DNA of 64,000 nucleotides, taken from CAG-411 sp963643465. GTDB lineage: Bacteria; Bacillota; Clostridia; Lachnospirales; Lachnospiraceae. Both the position numbers and the translations under genes were made by a program. The stretch covers positions 248,001 through 312,000 of the forward strand of contig CAVIJT010000002.1 in assembly GCA_963643465.1 (NCBI GenBank). Direction: 5' to 3'. This document shows positions 9,243 to 18,354 of the stretch, piece by piece (the stretch's first letter is position 1; every line of letters begins with the position of its first letter). Below the pieces are notes generated by a model that searched no databases, was not told where the DNA came from, and saw only the letters and a list, made by a program, of their open reading frames with translations.

Positions 9243-9674
9243 TTACAATGCTGCCAGTTGTTTTCCAAGTGAACGACAATCTGCCAAACAATCCTCATCT
9301 GGCATTTCATGTCCCATAAGTCCTTCACCACCTACAATGTTTGCTCCTGCTCCTGTCATTCTTTCTACCCAATCACGCATCCATTGTCCATCTCCCCATC
9401 CATAAGAGCCAAACAAGGCAATGTTCTTTCCACTAACCATTGTCTCCAATGCCTCTACAAATGGTTCCATATCACTTTCCTCTAATACTTCATCTCCCAT
9501 AGCAGGGCATCCAAGTGCAAATACAGTATCATTCTTTAAATCTCCTGGTGTAAGATCGGTTACAAAAATTGCTTCGCCTTCTTTTCCCCCTTCTTTAATA
9601 CCATCTACAATTGCATTTGCCATAACCTCTGTGTTACCTGACTGTGTCCAAAATACTACTTTAATCTTACTCAT
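9243..9674 (-). CDS. Flavodoxin
   Basis: Small FMN electron carrier of 143 residues. The FMN phosphate loop TQSGNTE lies near the N-terminus and SYGWGDGQWM forms the isoalloxazine-contacting region. It can replace ferredoxin when iron is short. The gene follows a DUF3793 gene at 73 bases and is likely transcribed from the promoter at about 10.4 kb, whose start site carries an inverted repeat that may be a metal-repressor operator. Confidence 0.93.
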   Translation of the reverse strand: MSKIKVVFWTQSGNTEVMANAIVDGIKEGGKEGEAIFVTDLTPGDLKNDTVFALGCPAMGDEVLEESDMEPFVEALETMVSGKNIALFGSYGWGDGQWMRDWVERMTGAGANIVGGEGLMGHEMPDEDCLADCRSLGKQLAAL

Positions 9675-9747
9675 ATTTACCTCATTTCTGCGCTGCCTTT
9701 ATACATGAACAGCCTGTGCTGCAACGCCCACACACACTATCTCTCTT

Positions 9748-10365
9748 TTATATACAAACAGAATATAACTGACCTGTTCGAAGCAAATCTGCCGCCTCCA
9801 TCAAATCAATTCCATTTGAAATCAATACTACCATCCATTCTTTCGCCCGCTCAAACTGTTCAAAAACTTTCTTCTTCTGGGGCATATTTTTATATACTTT
9901 CCAATATCCCACTCCCAGACACTCTTTTCCCTCATGCTCAATAAATCCAATTACATCTTCCACCGGATAGCCTAAAAACACACCCATCTCATGTGGAAAC
10001 TCTGCCTGATATAGAATATGCGCCTCATATCTTTTTGCAAGGAAAGAAAGAGCCGTCTCTACAGATAACCCTTGATATCCATACTGTTCCAAAAACATAC
10101 GAACTTCTTTTTTAGAAATATAGGATAAAAGCTCCTCTTTTTGATACAAAAACAGGGCTACCATATCTTTTTGCTCCAGCAATATGTAATAAGAAATATT
10201 CGTACCACGAAACAATTTTTTCACCATAGGAATTTGATCCTTGCTTACATTAAACAAATTGGATATTTTTAAACCTGACAACAATGGCGCACACTGTAAT
10301 GCAATTTGAGTTTCTATGGTTTTTATATCCATCTGCTGCATCATTTCAAATATTTCAGAACTCAT
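9748..10365 (-). CDS. DUF3793 family protein
   Basis: Cytoplasmic protein of 205 residues, function unknown. It has the family features CAPLLSGLKISNLF near the start, a central LLSYISKKEVRMFLEQYGY and the GVFLGYPVEDVIGFI segment. Members commonly sit beside flavodoxin or iron-responsive genes, as here. The start was set at 10365 (AAAGGGGAAGCC-ATG); a longer reading to 10416 would turn the promoter and the dyad into coding sequence and has no ribosome binding site at a usable distance. Confidence 0.85.
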   Translation of the reverse strand: MSSEIFEMMQQMDIKTIETQIALQCAPLLSGLKISNLFNVSKDQIPMVKKLFRGTNISYYILLEQKDMVALFLYQKEELLSYISKKEVRMFLEQYGYQGLSVETALSFLAKRYEAHILYQAEFPHEMGVFLGYPVEDVIGFIEHEGKECLGVGYWKVYKNMPQKKKVFEQFERAKEWMVVLISNGIDLMEAADLLRTGQLYSVCI

Positions 10366-10380
10366 GGCTTCCCCTTTCTT

Positions 10381-10396
10381 GTTAGTTTTAACTAAC
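10381..10396. promoter_or_regulatory. Operator candidate on the DUF3793-flavodoxin start site
   Basis: Perfect dyad GTTAGTT-TT-AACTAAC placed directly downstream of the -10 box and upstream of the ribosome binding site, i.e. over the expected transcription start. This is a classic repressor position. The regulator is not identified; an iron-dependent repressor is an inference from flavodoxin biology. Confidence 0.6.
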
Positions 10397-10402
10397 ATCT
10401 TA

Positions 10403-10431
10403 ATAATACCGTGCATCTCTTCTTACGTCAA
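10403..10431 (-). promoter_or_regulatory. Promoter of the DUF3793-flavodoxin operon
   Basis: Minus strand TTGACG (10431..10426), 17-base spacer, TATTAT (10408..10403). Confidence 0.75.
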
Positions 10432-10477
10432 TAGGGGTAAATGCACACTTTTTCTCAATAACAAACGGTAATTACGA

Positions 10478-10518
10478 TTTGCCGATGGTGTTTGTCTGGC
10501 ACGGACACCATCGGCAAA
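10478..10518. repeat. Perfect 14-bp inverted repeat in the ychF/DUF3793 spacer
   Basis: TTTGCCGATGGTGT opposite ACACCATCGGCAAA with a 13-base loop. Neither side has a T-run, so it is not a normal terminator. It is more GC-rich than its surroundings. Confidence 0.6.
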
Positions 10519-10583
10519 CTGTTATTTTATTGTTGTACAATTTGACGAGTGTCGAAAAATTATAGGGCTTTTGCTACAAAAAA

Positions 10584-10618
10584 AGACAGATACTCCCATA
10601 CTAAGGTCTTATCTGTCT
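10584..10618 (-). terminator. Terminator of ychF
   Basis: Minus strand AGACAGATA pairs with TATCTGTCT, followed by a T-run and then the motif GTAGCAAAAGCCC that recurs after other terminators in the window. Confidence 0.85.
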
Positions 10619-10626
10619 TTTCCCTT

Positions 10627-11724
10627 TTATACATTAAAACGGAATAAAATAATATCTCCATCCTGAACTACATATTCTTTTCCTTCGGAACGAACCAATC
10701 CTTTTTCTTTTGCAGCAGTCATAGAACCACATTCCATCAAATGCTCATAGCTAACCGTTTCTGCTCGAATAAACCCTCGCTCAAAATCTGTATGAATCTT
10801 TCCTGCCGCCTGTGGTGCTTTAGTACCTTTTGTGATTGTCCATGCACGACACTCATCTTCACCTGCTGTTAAAAAGCTGATTAATCCAAGTAAATGATAA
10901 CTTGCACGAATCAATTTTTCAAGACCAGATTCCTGCAATCCTAAATCTTCCAAAAATTCTTTCTTTTCATCTTCTTCTAATTCAGCAATCTCCTGTTCAA
11001 TCTGAGCACAGATAACAAATGTCTCTGAATCCTCAGACGTAGCATACTCTCTTACTTTTTTTACATAAGCATTATCCGCACCATCATTTGCCAAATCATC
11101 TTCTGTTACATTTGCTGCGTAAATAACAGGCTTAATGGTTAAGAGGTTATATGTTTTTATCAACTCTTCTTCCTCTTCATTTTGTGCCTCAAAACTCTTT
11201 GCCAACTTTCCAGACTCTAAATGGGCTTTCAAACGATCCACTAAATCAAACTCTTTTGCAAGAGATTTATCACTTCTGGCACCTTTTCCTAATTTGGACA
11301 ATCTTCTCTCTAAGATTTCCACATCAGAAAAGATCAATTCTAAATTGATAGTCTCAATGTCACGAAGAGGATCAATAGAACCATCTACGTGAACAATATT
11401 GCTGTCTTCAAAGCAACGCACTACATGTACTATGGCATCTGTCTCACGAATATTTGCAAGGAACTGATTTCCAAGTCCTTCTCCTTTGGATGCACCTTTT
11501 ACCAAACCTGCAATATCTACAAACTCAATGACTGCAGGTACTACTTTTTTTGTATGATACATCTCATCCAACTTATTCAAACGTTCATCCGGTACTGCAA
11601 CCACACCCACATTTGGATCAATGGTACAGAATGGATAATTGGCTGACTCTGCTCCCGCCTTTGTTAAAGAGTTAAATAAGGTACTCTTTCCTACATTTGG
11701 TAATCCTACGATTCCTAATTTCAT
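10627..11724 (-). CDS. ychF: Redox-regulated ATPase/GTPase YchF (Obg-HflX superfamily)
   Basis: Cytoplasmic P-loop NTPase of 365 residues that binds ribosomes and prefers ATP. G1 GLPNVGKST (7-15), the switch DIAGLVKGASKGEGLGN, a coiled-coil insertion in the middle and a C-terminal TGS domain ending in VQDGDIILFRFNV. Full family length. AAGGAGATAGAGAAAC precedes the start. It is monocistronic, with its own terminator. Confidence 0.95.
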   Translation of the reverse strand: MKLGIVGLPNVGKSTLFNSLTKAGAESANYPFCTIDPNVGVVAVPDERLNKLDEMYHTKKVVPAVIEFVDIAGLVKGASKGEGLGNQFLANIRETDAIVHVVRCFEDSNIVHVDGSIDPLRDIETINLELIFSDVEILERRLSKLGKGARSDKSLAKEFDLVDRLKAHLESGKLAKSFEAQNEEEEELIKTYNLLTIKPVIYAANVTEDDLANDGADNAYVKKVREYATSEDSETFVICAQIEQEIAELEEDEKKEFLEDLGLQESGLEKLIRASYHLLGLISFLTAGEDECRAWTITKGTKAPQAAGKIHTDFERGFIRAETVSYEHLMECGSMTAAKEKGLVRSEGKEYVVQDGDIILFRFNV

Positions 11725-11901
11725 GTTTCTCTATCTCCTTTAATCTTTCTTTATTTCATAGTATTTTCTTCACTACTCGTGCAAAAAACTAAAGCCATAT
11801 TACGACATACAAATATAAGTATACCACATATAGCTTCTTTGTGCTATCAATTTTTCATAAGCCAATCTGGAAAGAAAAAATTACATTCACTTGTAAGGCA
11901 A

Positions 11902-11926
11902 ACAGGAGGGGTAATTCCCCTCCTGT
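11902..11926. terminator. Hairpin after the chemoreceptor gene
   Basis: ACAGGAGGGG pairs perfectly with CCCCTCCTGT around a 5-base loop, 13 bases beyond the stop. The following minus-strand T-run is only three bases, so it may be a weak terminator or a 3'-end stabiliser. Confidence 0.6.
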
Positions 11927-11939
11927 AAAAAATTTCATA

Positions 11940-13424
11940 CTATTCTACTGCCTGTTTCTCTTTATTATGCAAACTGTTGGACAATTTTTCCATTCCCGTC
12001 TGCATATTCTGCATAGATTTTACAATGCTATCTACTCCTGCCACTTGTTCCTCAGTAGCTGCACTGATTTCTCCACTGATGCTAACGGATTTCTTTGAAA
12101 TCTCCTCTAATCGCTCCATGGCACCAAGCAATTGCTCTTTAATATCCACAATTTCATTCAGTTCATTTTTAAGTAACTCTGTAACAGAAATCACGTTCTC
12201 AGATGAAGACAGCATAATATTAAATATCTTTATAGTATCTTCCAATTGTTCATTGGAACTATTCACTACTTCACTGTTATGATCCATTACCTTATGAGTA
12301 TTATCTACAGTCTCAATAATATCTTTCAAAATCATATCAATTTTTTCTGTTGCATTGGAAGATTCCGCAGATAAAGAATTAATTTCATCTGCCACAACAG
12401 CAAATCCTTTTCCTGCCTCGCCAGCTCTTGCTGCCTCGATAGCTGCATTTAATGCTAAAAGATTGGTTTGCTGTGCAATTTGTCTTATGCTCTCAATAAT
12501 ACCACTAATAGCAGTAGATTTGTGAGACAACTCTGCCACTCCATCAGCTGCCACCTGCGTAGTTTGAATATTTTCCTCAAACTTCTTTGATAACACTCCA
12601 ATTGCAGCAATTCCTTCATCATTCTTACGCTTTAATTCTTTCATTGTTTCAACTGTCTGACTTACACGTTCTTCCGAATTTGCAATCTTCTCATTCAATT
12701 GTCCAAAAATAGTCATACTGCTCTCAACTTCTACAATCTGTACATCTGCACTACGATTAATCTCTTCTGTTGATGCTGCTATTTCCTCTGTATTACCTTC
12801 AAATTCCTGCAAAGATGCAAAGATTTTTGAAGAGGACTCTTCCAAATTATCGAATGCCTGTTGTACATTGGCTAAAACATCTTCTACCTCTTTACCCTTT
12901 TCCTCCACATTTACATACAATCCATTTGTATACTTGATAATAAATGAAATAGTTATCACCAAAAGAATATATACAATACAAATGAATATCCATACAATCA
13001 AATTGTGTAGACTCAGGTATGCACTTGGAAATACAATACCAGCTACTATATTTAAACCAAGGGTTACAATGGCATTCCATTTTAATACATTCAAGTCATA
13101 ATAAATCATAAGCATAACCGTTGCCAAAAAATATGCTTGAGTCATAGCCCCAAAACGACCTTCTGCATCTGCTACCATAATAATCGCACCAGCAATGGGC
13201 ATTATACAAGAATAACAATATTTTGCCTTTTCCCCTAATTGCTTTTCAAATACAAGTGTCAAAACCGCCATCAAAGTCATAGAATATGCACTGAAAGTTG
13301 TAACATTTCCGCCCAAAAACAATAGCACAAAACTGCTTGCTGCAATTGGAATCATAAGTCCCCATACGACAAACATAATTCGGTTCATCCTTTTTTCTTG
13401 TGCATAGTTACTCATTTTCTCCAT
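11940..13424 (-). CDS. Methyl-accepting chemotaxis protein with polytopic membrane domain
   Basis: Chemoreceptor of 494 residues. Instead of the usual periplasmic ligand domain it has about six membrane helices in residues 13-180, then a short linker and a cytoplasmic signalling coiled coil whose hairpin tip carries QTNLLALNAAIEAARAGE. That tip contacts CheA and CheW, so the cell probably has a chemotaxis system. The signal sensed is probably within or at the membrane. GGGGG precedes the start at 7 bases. The gene stands alone. Confidence 0.9.
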   Translation of the reverse strand: MEKMSNYAQEKRMNRIMFVVWGLMIPIAASSFVLLFLGGNVTTFSAYSMTLMAVLTLVFEKQLGEKAKYCYSCIMPIAGAIIMVADAEGRFGAMTQAYFLATVMLMIYYDLNVLKWNAIVTLGLNIVAGIVFPSAYLSLHNLIVWIFICIVYILLVITISFIIKYTNGLYVNVEEKGKEVEDVLANVQQAFDNLEESSSKIFASLQEFEGNTEEIAASTEEINRSADVQIVEVESSMTIFGQLNEKIANSEERVSQTVETMKELKRKNDEGIAAIGVLSKKFEENIQTTQVAADGVAELSHKSTAISGIIESIRQIAQQTNLLALNAAIEAARAGEAGKGFAVVADEINSLSAESSNATEKIDMILKDIIETVDNTHKVMDHNSEVVNSSNEQLEDTIKIFNIMLSSSENVISVTELLKNELNEIVDIKEQLLGAMERLEEISKKSVSISGEISAATEEQVAGVDSIVKSMQNMQTGMEKLSNSLHNKEKQAVE

Positions 13425-13484
13425 AAGAAAACCCCCTTATTCTGTTTTAATTTTTATTTATATTGCCCTTCTACCCACTCCCAA

Positions 13485-13514
13485 ATTATACCATTTTTTG
13501 CGCCAAAAAGTCAA
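13485..13514 (-). promoter_or_regulatory. Promoter of the chemoreceptor gene
   Basis: Minus strand TTGACT (13514..13509), 18-base spacer, TATAAT (13490..13485) with the extended element TGG. Confidence 0.7.
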
Positions 13515-13585
13515 CCAATCCAACACTTTATCCACCATTCCAATACGCAGTATGTTGTAGAATATCAGTGAAAGGTGGTATTCAG

Positions 13586-13882
13586 ATGGTTGATTTTGGA
13601 AGCAGATTAAAAACATTACGACTAAGAGAACATTTAACCCAAGCACAGCTTGCCCAAAAACTAGGTCTAACCAAATCTGTAATTAGCGCCTATGAGACAG
13701 GTCTACGTTTACCCTCCTATGATGTTTTAGTACACATTGCACAAATATTTAAAGTCAGTACCGATTATCTTTTAGGAGTAGAACACAAACAGGAAATTGA
13801 CTTATCCGGATTGACGCAAATTGAAATTGATGCTTTGTTTCAACTTATTAAAGCAATGAAACAAACAACAAACACCCCGTAG
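13586..13882 (+). CDS. XRE-family transcriptional regulator
   Basis: DNA-binding protein of 98 residues. Helix-turn-helix at about 7-60, with LTQAQLAQKLGLTKSVISAY as recognition region and the STDYLLG motif that closes the HTH_3 domain; the C-terminal 35 residues are short and acidic. The start at 13586 follows AAAGGTGG. It is divergent from the chemoreceptor gene and convergent with rpe, so target genes cannot be inferred from an operon. Confidence 0.88.
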   Translation: MVDFGSRLKTLRLREHLTQAQLAQKLGLTKSVISAYETGLRLPSYDVLVHIAQIFKVSTDYLLGVEHKQEIDLSGLTQIEIDALFQLIKAMKQTTNTP

Positions 13883-13903
13883 CTACCTTGCTACGGGGTG
13901 TTT
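13870..13903. terminator. Bidirectional terminator between XRE gene and rpe
   Basis: AAACACCCCGTAGC pairs perfectly with GCTACGGGGTGTTT, loop TACCTT. It overlaps the XRE stop codon and also ends the long leftward housekeeping run. Confidence 0.9.
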
Positions 13904-13916
13904 GTTCTAGGCAATC

Positions 13917-14570
13917 TTATTTTCTAAAAATTTCTTTAAATGCTTTCACATTTTCGGCTGTATGTTCACCAAACACTGCTGAACCTGCTACAAGTATATT
14001 GGCACCTGCATCCATAATTTCTTTTGCATTGCTAAGTTTCACGCCACCATCTACCTGAATATCTATATTCAAGCCTCTATCGTCTATCATCTTCTTTAAG
14101 TCTTTAATCTTTTGCAAAGAATATGGAATAAAGGATTGTCCACCAAATCCTGGATTTACACTCATAATCAGCACCATATCCAAAGAATCCAATACATAAT
14201 CTAACACATGTAAAGGTGTGGATGGATTTAGTGCCACTCCAACTTTACAGCCCAATTCTTTTACCGCATTCACTGTACGGTCTAAATGTTTACAAGCCTC
14301 TGCGTGTACGGTTATCAAATCAGCACCTGCATCCTTAAAATCTTGTAAATAGCGAACTGGCTCATCAATCATCAAATGTACATCAAACACACATTTTGAC
14401 TGTTTCCGAATGGATTTCATAATAGGCATACCAAAGGAAATACTTGGCACAAAACTACCATCCATTACATCAATATGGACATATTCTGCCCCTGCCTCTT
14501 CGATGGTTGCAATCTCTTCTCCTAACTTTGAAAAATCTGCAGATAAAATTGATGGTGCTAACTTATACAT
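13917..14570 (-). CDS. rpe: Ribulose-phosphate 3-epimerase
   Basis: TIM-barrel enzyme of 217 residues interconverting ribulose 5-phosphate and xylulose 5-phosphate in the pentose phosphate pathway. Metal and catalytic motifs are visible: SILSADF, HIDVMDGSFVP, FDVHLMI, MSVNPGFGGQ and QVDGGV. Last gene of the housekeeping run, 34 bases after rsgA, a common clostridial pairing. Confidence 0.96.
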   Translation of the reverse strand: MYKLAPSILSADFSKLGEEIATIEEAGAEYVHIDVMDGSFVPSISFGMPIMKSIRKQSKCVFDVHLMIDEPVRYLQDFKDAGADLITVHAEACKHLDRTVNAVKELGCKVGVALNPSTPLHVLDYVLDSLDMVLIMSVNPGFGGQSFIPYSLQKIKDLKKMIDDRGLNIDIQVDGGVKLSNAKEIMDAGANILVAGSAVFGEHTAENVKAFKEIFRK

Positions 14571-14604
14571 TTTAATCCTCCATATTCTATGTGTAACTTA
14601 TCTG

Positions 14605-15483
14605 TTACCATTTTTTCTTTTTCTCTTTTAGTTCTTCGTAAAACAATACATAATTGTCATACCTACTTTTTGGAATTTTTCCTTCCTCCACTGCTTTCTG
14701 AACCATACAATCTGGCTCATGGACATGAACACATCCCTGAAAACGACAGGTTCCCTCATATGGGGAAAACTCTGGAAAATAGAAATGCAGTTCTTCTTTT
14801 TCTAAATCAGTGACATACAAAGAAGTAAATCCCGGTGTATCCATAATATACGTGTTTTCTCTTACCCTGAAAAGTTCTGAATGTCTGGTAGTATGTTTCC
14901 CACGTTCAATTTTTTCACTAATCTGTCCGGTTTCCATATTGGCATCCGGAATCAATAAATTGATGGTAGTGGATTTTCCCACTCCCGATGGGCCTGCAAG
15001 AACCGTTGTCTTTTGTTCCAATAACTGATGTAGCTCATCCATTCCTATTCCTTCTCTGGCACTGGTAAATATAACACGATAACTTTCTTCATAAATATCT
15101 CGCAATTTCTGCTTTTCTTCTTCGGAAACTAAATCGCATTTATTGAAACAAATTACCGTTTCCACACCATATTGCTCCATTGTCACTAAAAACCTGTCTA
15201 ATAAATTCAAATTTGGTGCCGGCTTTGCGGCTGCAAAAATAACAACCGCCTGGTCAACATTTGCTACAGCTGGACGAATTAGGCAATTTTCCCTTTCCTC
15301 CACAGATATGATGTTCCCAATCTTCTTTTCTTCATTGATAACATCTATCTCTACTTTGTCTCCCACAAGCGGCTTTATTTTTTTGTTTCGAAATACACCT
15401 TTTGCTTTACATTCATACAGGCCATGCTCGCCTGTATGAATGTAATAAAATCCAGCAATTCCTTTTACAATTCTTCCCTTCAT
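14605..15483 (-). CDS. rsgA: Ribosome small-subunit biogenesis GTPase RsgA
   Basis: Circularly permuted GTPase of 292 residues that acts in late 30S maturation. N-terminal OB-fold, then G4 NKCD, G5 SAREG, G1 GPSGVGKST, G3 DTPGF, and a C-terminal zinc knuckle with CRFQGCVHVHEPDC. It starts 2 bases after the pknB stop; the coupling of PASTA kinase, phosphatase and RsgA is widely conserved in Firmicutes, where RsgA is a known kinase substrate in some species. Confidence 0.95.
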   Translation of the reverse strand: MKGRIVKGIAGFYYIHTGEHGLYECKAKGVFRNKKIKPLVGDKVEIDVINEEKKIGNIISVEERENCLIRPAVANVDQAVVIFAAAKPAPNLNLLDRFLVTMEQYGVETVICFNKCDLVSEEEKQKLRDIYEESYRVIFTSAREGIGMDELHQLLEQKTTVLAGPSGVGKSTTINLLIPDANMETGQISEKIERGKHTTRHSELFRVRENTYIMDTPGFTSLYVTDLEKEELHFYFPEFSPYEGTCRFQGCVHVHEPDCMVQKAVEEGKIPKSRYDNYVLFYEELKEKKKKW

Positions 15484-15485
15484 CT

Positions 15486-17591
15486 TTAGTCCTCTGCTAC
15501 CTTTTTAAAGGAAACGCTCTGTCTGCCTACTTCTACATCGTCTAAATACACAACCAACACAGCAGATGAATCGCTATATCCTTCAAAATCTCCAAGTGAC
15601 AATGGGAAATCGGACATATCACAGGTTCCAGAGAAAATACGTTTGCTCTTTCCATCCTGCTCTAAAATGACCTTAATCACTCCACTTTCATCCTCATTGT
15701 TAAATGGGTTGGTATCGATTACGACTCCATATGCCCAATAACTATAAGATGGGGTTGGTCCATTGCTATAAGTTACAGAAATGGCTGTTCCTTTTTCTAC
15801 TTTACTTCCTTTGCTGTAACTCTGAGACACAATCTGTCCTGCCTCATAAGTGTCACTATATACAAAGGAATCTCCATTGCTAGTATCTAATTTCAAACCT
15901 ACTTTTTCTAACTCTTTCTTTGCCTGCGCTTTTGTAAGACCTAATAAGTTTGGAACTTCTACAGTTGTATCTTCTGGTCCCTGACTAATATAAACAACAA
16001 TGGTTTCGCCTTTTACTGCATCAGAACCAGCAGTTGGATTTGTCTTTATTACATTTCCTTCTGTAACAGTGTCACTATACTCATACTCTTTGCTTGTGCG
16101 GAAGCCCTGTGCTTCTAATGCGCTAATTGCACTATCTGCTGCCTGGTTTGTTACATCCGTCACTTTCACAGTCTGTGCTCCAGAACTTACCGTAAGCGTA
16201 ATTGTCATTCCATCTTCAATTACCGTATCTTCCTCAATATCCTGACTAATAATATAACCTGCTTCCACATCATCTGAAGCCTCTTCGTTTACTACAACAA
16301 CTAATCCAAGTTCTTCTAACTGTGATTTTACGGTATCTAACTGCAATCCAACCACATCTGGTACTTTGTTATCTGAGCGAACATCGGCGGTCACTTCAAC
16401 AGTTGCCTCTGGAGCCTCTGTTGCTTCATCTGCTTGGGAAGCCCCACCGCCTCCAAAACATCCGCTTAACTTAACAATTAAAAATATAACGATAAATACA
16501 ATTAAAATTGCTGCAAGAACGCCTCCGATACTCATGAGTTTTTCCAGTTTTGGATTCACGTCCTCGTCTTCATCGTCATCCTCTTCTACTTCGTTACCAT
16601 TTCTCTGAGCTGCCATTTTTTCTGCCTCCTGTATTGCATTTACTGGCTGCACTTTGGTATCCCCCTGTGCAGACGCATTTTTAATTTTATCTAAGTCATC
16701 GGCGGTAATACTAATGGTAGGTGAGTTAATTACACTCTCCATAGGATTGAGCTGCACATATGCTCCATCCGGATTTGTCAAAGAATGTTTCAAATCCATA
16801 ATCAAAGCAGATGCAGTCAAATAACGATATTCTGGCTTTTTCTGCATACACTTTTGCACAATTCGGTCTAAACTAAGTGGAACTGATGGTTCGATATCCC
16901 GAATTGGCACTGCATCTTCCTGTAAATGACAAAGAGCCACCGCAACTGTATTCTCCCCAATAAACGGAACACGCCCGGTAAGCATTTCATACAGCGTCAC
17001 ACCTAAGGAATAAATATCACTCTTCTCATCACTAAATCCACCTCTTGCCTGTTCTGGTGACAAGTAATGTACAGATCCCATAGCATTGGAAGTAATTGTG
17101 TCAGAAGAAATTGCCTTTGCAATACCAAAATCTGTTACTTTTACTTTTCCCTCTCTGGATATAATAATATTCTGTGGTTTAATATCTCTATGAACAATGT
17201 GGTTACCATGTGCTGCCTCCATACCCTGCGCAATCTGGATGGCAATTCCCACAGCTTCTTTCACATCTAATTTTCCTTTTCTCTCAATGAAACTTTTTAA
17301 GGTGATTCCCTCAACTAATTCCATCACAATATAATACATGCCATCCTCATCGCCTACATCATAGACATTGACTACATTTGGATGAGATAACCCCGCCGCA
17401 GACTGCGCCTCTGCGCGAAACTTTTCCACAAATTTTGTGTCATTACTAAATTCTGCTTTTAATATCTTTACTGCTATATATCGATTCAAACGATGATCTT
17501 TCGCTTTATATACGTCAGCCATTCCTCCACTGCCGACTTTATCAATGATCTCATAACGATCATTTATAAAGACTCCTGGTCGTATTGTCAT
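15486..17591 (-). CDS. pknB: PASTA-domain serine/threonine protein kinase
   Basis: Membrane kinase of 701 residues that senses cell-wall fragments. Cytoplasmic kinase domain (about 10-265) with glycine loop GSGGMADVYKA, Lys42, HRDIKPQN (134-141), DFG (154-156) and SPEQARG. Then an acidic linker, one membrane helix (about 355-375) and three extracellular PASTA repeats followed by a C-terminal domain of about 80 residues. The start at 17591 is preceded by AAGGAGGAGAAAT, which would be coding if the in-frame ATG at 17612 were used. The cognate phosphatase gene lies directly upstream. Confidence 0.95.
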   Translation of the reverse strand: MTIRPGVFINDRYEIIDKVGSGGMADVYKAKDHRLNRYIAVKILKAEFSNDTKFVEKFRAEAQSAAGLSHPNVVNVYDVGDEDGMYYIVMELVEGITLKSFIERKGKLDVKEAVGIAIQIAQGMEAAHGNHIVHRDIKPQNIIISREGKVKVTDFGIAKAISSDTITSNAMGSVHYLSPEQARGGFSDEKSDIYSLGVTLYEMLTGRVPFIGENTVAVALCHLQEDAVPIRDIEPSVPLSLDRIVQKCMQKKPEYRYLTASALIMDLKHSLTNPDGAYVQLNPMESVINSPTISITADDLDKIKNASAQGDTKVQPVNAIQEAEKMAAQRNGNEVEEDDDEDEDVNPKLEKLMSIGGVLAAILIVFIVIFLIVKLSGCFGGGGASQADEATEAPEATVEVTADVRSDNKVPDVVGLQLDTVKSQLEELGLVVVVNEEASDDVEAGYIISQDIEEDTVIEDGMTITLTVSSGAQTVKVTDVTNQAADSAISALEAQGFRTSKEYEYSDTVTEGNVIKTNPTAGSDAVKGETIVVYISQGPEDTTVEVPNLLGLTKAQAKKELEKVGLKLDTSNGDSFVYSDTYEAGQIVSQSYSKGSKVEKGTAISVTYSNGPTPSYSYWAYGVVIDTNPFNNEDESGVIKVILEQDGKSKRIFSGTCDMSDFPLSLGDFEGYSDSSAVLVVYLDDVEVGRQSVSFKKVAED

Positions 17592-17630
17592 ATTTCTCCT
17601 CCTTATGCTCAATCCTTCGCATTCGCTTTT

Positions 17631-18353
17631 TTATATCTGTACCAGCACAATACCAATATTATCTTTACCTCCATTGGCATTTGCCGCACGTACTAATTCT
17701 TTTCCCATATCTATTACTGTATTCTTTTCTTTAATGATGTCACAGATATCCTCATCTTCCAACATATTAGTCAAACCATCTGTACACATTAAAAGAATAT
17801 CTCCCTCTCTTACAGTAAGTTCAAAAAAATCTGCCTGTACAATAGCACTGGTGCCAATTGCACGAGTAATTACATTTTTATTCCGATGGGTTCTGGCTTC
17901 TTCTCTCTCAAGTTCACCAAGACGAACCATCTCCTCTACCCAAGAATGGTCCTCTGTAATTTGCTTTATACTATCTTTATGAATTAAATAAGCTCTGGAA
18001 TCACCTATATTAGCCACAAACAACTCGCTCCCAACAATAGTCGCTGCAACTAATGTGGTTCCCATCCCATACAGAGATGGGTCGTTTTCTGCCTGACGGA
18101 AAACCGCCCTATTTCCCTCTTGTATCGCCTCTTCTAATATACTAATTGGCGATTTTGCCTTGCTGTTCTTCGTACAGTTCGCCACTGTTTCCACGCAACA
18201 TCTGGACGCATAATCACCTGCCTGGTGACCACCCATTCCATCTGCTACCAAAAACAAATTAGACAGGTTTCCTACGGGGCTATCGTAACAGAAAACATAA
18301 TCCTGATTCATTTCCCTTACCATACCAATATTAGTAATGGAATATGTCTCCAT
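17631..18353 (-). CDS. prpC: PP2C-type serine/threonine phosphatase
   Basis: Metal-dependent phosphatase of 240 residues that reverses the PASTA kinase. Motifs: REMNQD near the start, LVADGMGGHQAG, FVANIGDSRAYL, ITEDHS, and GGKDNIGIVLV at the end; the aspartates that hold the metals are all present. One base separates it from rlmN and 39 bases from pknB. It is a catalytic domain only, without a membrane anchor. Confidence 0.95.
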   Translation of the reverse strand: METYSITNIGMVREMNQDYVFCYDSPVGNLSNLFLVADGMGGHQAGDYASRCCVETVANCTKNSKAKSPISILEEAIQEGNRAVFRQAENDPSLYGMGTTLVAATIVGSELFVANIGDSRAYLIHKDSIKQITEDHSWVEEMVRLGELEREEARTHRNKNVITRAIGTSAIVQADFFELTVREGDILLMCTDGLTNMLEDEDICDIIKEKNTVIDMGKELVRAANANGGKDNIGIVLVQI

Positions 18354-18354
18354 G

